NCBI GenBank assembly: GCA_017544265.1
Contig: JAFYEM010000013.1
Span: forward strand, 1 to 42,250
Origin: Bacteroidales bacterium
GTDB taxonomy: Bacteria > Bacteroidota > Bacteroidia > Bacteroidales > UBA932
Reading direction: 5' to 3'
Length of the DNA: 42,250 nucleotides
Shown here in pieces: positions 40,554 to 42,250 of this stretch (position 1 is the first letter of the stretch; each line of letters opens with the position of its first letter). Made by a program: the position numbers and the translations under genes. The notes under the pieces are model-generated. The model did not search any database. It was not told where the DNA came from and was given only the letters and a program-made list of their open reading frames with translations.

Positions 40554-42250
40554 CTATTGTACCGGCAGCACCACTTCGGAAGTCTCGACATGAGCATCCT
40601 GGAATGACATCGTGTCCTTGAGAATGTGCCTGCCGGAGGAAAGAATGAACCCTGATGCCGGCACCGGATCCCCGTCCAGTGTCCAGCTGACAGAGGTCGG
40701 CTTGCTGGAAGAAGATACGGCAAGAGAGGGAATATATTCCGCGCCCTGGCTGAGAACCCCTGAAGGAGGTACTATGTAATTGAAGCCCAGGTCTGAGACC
40801 GTGACTCCCTCCCCGATTACACCGTCGCTGCGGAGCGATACGCCTGTGAGAAAACTGTATGTCGCAGAAGAGGGAGATGAGTAGAGATTTTTCCCCTCCT
40901 TGTCGAAACCCGAGCAGAACAGGTATCCGCCTTCACGCCCGTCAGTGAGGCCCAGCCGGATTTTCAGGCCTGAGGTATTCCTGAATGAAAAGATGAACCA
41001 GACATCCTGGTCCGAAGGAATACGGAGTCCTTCTTCTTCAATGTCCACGCTTAACCATCCCCCGGCCTGAGGGTCCGGGAGCACTTTCCTGAGTACGGTT
41101 TCTGCCCCGGACTGGACCTTGAAAAGGAGTTCGCCTATGGAGTCGGCGTCGATGAACATTGACGCCGACCGGATTATTTTCCCGGCCTCGGAAGAGAGTT
41201 CGTCAGCGCTGAATTTGATACCCGTGGTCAGCCCGTCATAATTGCCGTTTTCAATGAATTTCCATGTGGACCATGTATTTGACACGGAAGCGTACTTTTT
41301 GAGGTCCGTTTCCTGAAAGTCGATGATGAGCTTCATTCCGAGATTGGCTTCCTGGCGTCCCGGGGCCACGGTAATTGTCTGAACACCCGGAATATAGCCG
41401 TCTTTAGAAGCGCTGATTTCAAGTATGTCCCCGTGTGAGCACCCTTCGAGCGCAATCATGTATTTCCCTTCGGAGTCGGTGACTGCGCTGAAGCGGGCTC
41501 CGCGGGGGCTCAGAATCCTCGGGGCGGGGGATGACTGGGACTGCTGTACAGGATCTGCCGAGACCAGGGCTCCTTCCACTGCTTTCCCGTCGGGAAGAGT
41601 GACTTTCCCATAAAGGTAAGAGGTAGAGAAATCCAGCCGGAGCGTCGCCCCCTGGGCGTTTGCCGAAATAGCTGAAAGGTAGAAAGTCTCCTGTCCGTTC
41701 CAGTCAGAGGTCAGCAGCGAGGTGACTTTGTGGCTTCCCGGGAAAAGCAGGTCTTCTCTCAACTGACTGCCCTCCATGGAAGGGACAGGATAGTAGCAGG
41801 GATGGTCCTCGAAGCAGTTTATTCCGTCGCCAGCGTCATACCTTGCCTTGGCTGTCTTGCCGTGGACATTCCGCAGGGATGTATCCAGATGCATCACCGT
41901 AACTCCCACGGGCAGTGCGGCGTCCCATTTCTGCCCGCCGCGGCTCTCCAGTATGAAGTACTCTCCCTCCTGCGAGGTCGGAATGTACAGGGCCTTGTTC
42001 TTGTCCACGGTGCCGAGTTCGACATCCCCTGAAATGCTGCAGATTTCGCGCTCTTCAACCCAGCCGAGGCGCAGCCTTTCCTCGAAAGTATAATAGGGCG
42101 GGCACATGTTTTCCCCGTTGTAGTTGCCGCTTCCCATAAGGTCGAAAGCCCCGGGATGGGAGGCCTCACCGTTTGCCTCTTTGTCAGTGTCATAGACATC
42201 CGGCAGGCCGAGTACATGGCTGAATTCGTGGCAGAATGTGCCTATTCCGG
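40554..42250 (-). CDS. M6-type secreted metalloprotease, C-terminal part
   Basis: The window edge removes the N-terminus; about 565 residues remain. The zinc site is present close to the edge: GTFCHEFSHVLGLPDVYD, the HExxHxxGxxD motif of M6 (immune inhibitor A-like) peptidases, followed by AFDLMGSGNYNG (Met-turn) and CPPYYTFEERLRLGW. Downstream come beta-rich regions, including a carboxypeptidase-regulatory-like domain (YLYGKVTLPDGKAVEGALVS, TDSEGKYMIALEGCSHGDIL) that suggests surface anchoring, and a C-terminal Ser-rich immunoglobulin-like segment. There is no evident sorting tail. It likely degrades host or dietary protein outside the cell. Confidence 0.9.
   Translation of the reverse strand, partial: GIGTFCHEFSHVLGLPDVYDTDKEANGEASHPGAFDLMGSGNYNGENMCPPYYTFEERLRLGWVEEREICSISGDVELGTVDKNKALYIPTSQEGEYFILESRGGQKWDAALPVGVTVMHLDTSLRNVHGKTAKARYDAGDGINCFEDHPCYYPVPSMEGSQLREDLLFPGSHKVTSLLTSDWNGQETFYLSAISANAQGATLRLDFSTSYLYGKVTLPDGKAVEGALVSADPVQQSQSSPAPRILSPRGARFSAVTDSEGKYMIALEGCSHGDILEISASKDGYIPGVQTITVAPGRQEANLGMKLIIDFQETDLKKYASVSNTWSTWKFIENGNYDGLTTGIKFSADELSSEAGKIIRSASMFIDADSIGELLFKVQSGAETVLRKVLPDPQAGGWLSVDIEEEGLRIPSDQDVWFIFSFRNTSGLKIRLGLTDGREGGYLFCSGFDKEGKNLYSSPSSATYSFLTGVSLRSDGVIGEGVTVSDLGFNYIVPPSGVLSQGAEYIPSLAVSSSSKPTSVSWTLDGDPVPASGFILSSGRHILKDTMSFQDAHVETSEVVLPVQ

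Overview
The window looks like the chromosome of a Bacteroidales bacterium (Bacteroidota) with fairly GC-rich coding sequence. Several signs agree. Promoters match the Bacteroidota pattern TTTG, about 18-20 nt, TAnnTTTG. Surface lipoproteins carry BACON or fimbrillin-like domains. OmpA-family proteins occur in tandem, the 5'-nucleotidase is split over two genes, and a TPP riboswitch stands in front of a TonB-dependent receptor. Both tRNAs have C at the wobble position (Thr-CGT, Val-CAC). I cannot name a species. The content is mostly housekeeping; I see no prophage, insertion sequence or CRISPR array.

Layout. 1-2.1 kb, minus strand: the start of pckA and a BaiN/YhiN-type flavoprotein, with a structured inverted-repeat element between them. 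2.2-7.05 kb, plus strand: tRNA-Thr fused closely to pyrG, a glutaminyl cyclotransferase lipoprotein, then a TPP riboswitch and a thiamin-type TonB receptor. 7.1-7.8 kb, minus strand: tRNA-Val and a SpoU rRNA/tRNA methyltransferase. 7.8-13.3 kb, plus strand: glyA, a secreted nuclease and ppdK. 13.3-18.2 kb, minus strand: an EamA transporter, a 46-aa peptide plus a 720-aa surface lipoprotein, and a PagL-like lipid A deacylase. 18.3-29.7 kb, plus strand: a compact run prfA-queF-S4 protein-OMP-lipoprotein-HSDR_N protein-cca-xerC-hpf-holA with mostly overlapping or abutting genes, then a NatAB-type ABC exporter and a split 5'-nucleotidase. 29.7-34.6 kb: a polyprenol-phosphate mannosyltransferase (minus) diverging from an AMP ligase-acyltransferase-glycosyltransferase operon (plus), which converges with a second EamA transporter. 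34.6-40.5 kb, minus strand: an operon of an EF-hand membrane protein and two OmpA paralogues. 40.5-42.25 kb: a truncated M6-type metalloprotease.

The most unusual signal is non-coding. Two intergenic elements (504-634 on +, 25602-25720 on -) share one architecture: a closing stem, a hairpin whose loop can form an H-type pseudoknot with a strand exactly 5 nt downstream, a G-rich AGGGG block, a second hairpin, AGGGR, and a third hairpin. Most paired sequences differ between the copies but stay complementary, including the pseudoknot (CCCTC/GAGGG against CCCGT/ACGGG). This is covariation, so structure is being conserved. Two further intergenic hairpins share part of the arm sequence. Other regulatory points are a 19-bp palindrome on the pckA -33 box, a similar 19-bp palindrome on the promoter of the EF-hand/OmpA operon, a 16-bp stem in the yhiN leader, pyrG starting 6 nt after a tRNA, and several genes whose -7 box lies only 7-9 nt before the start codon.
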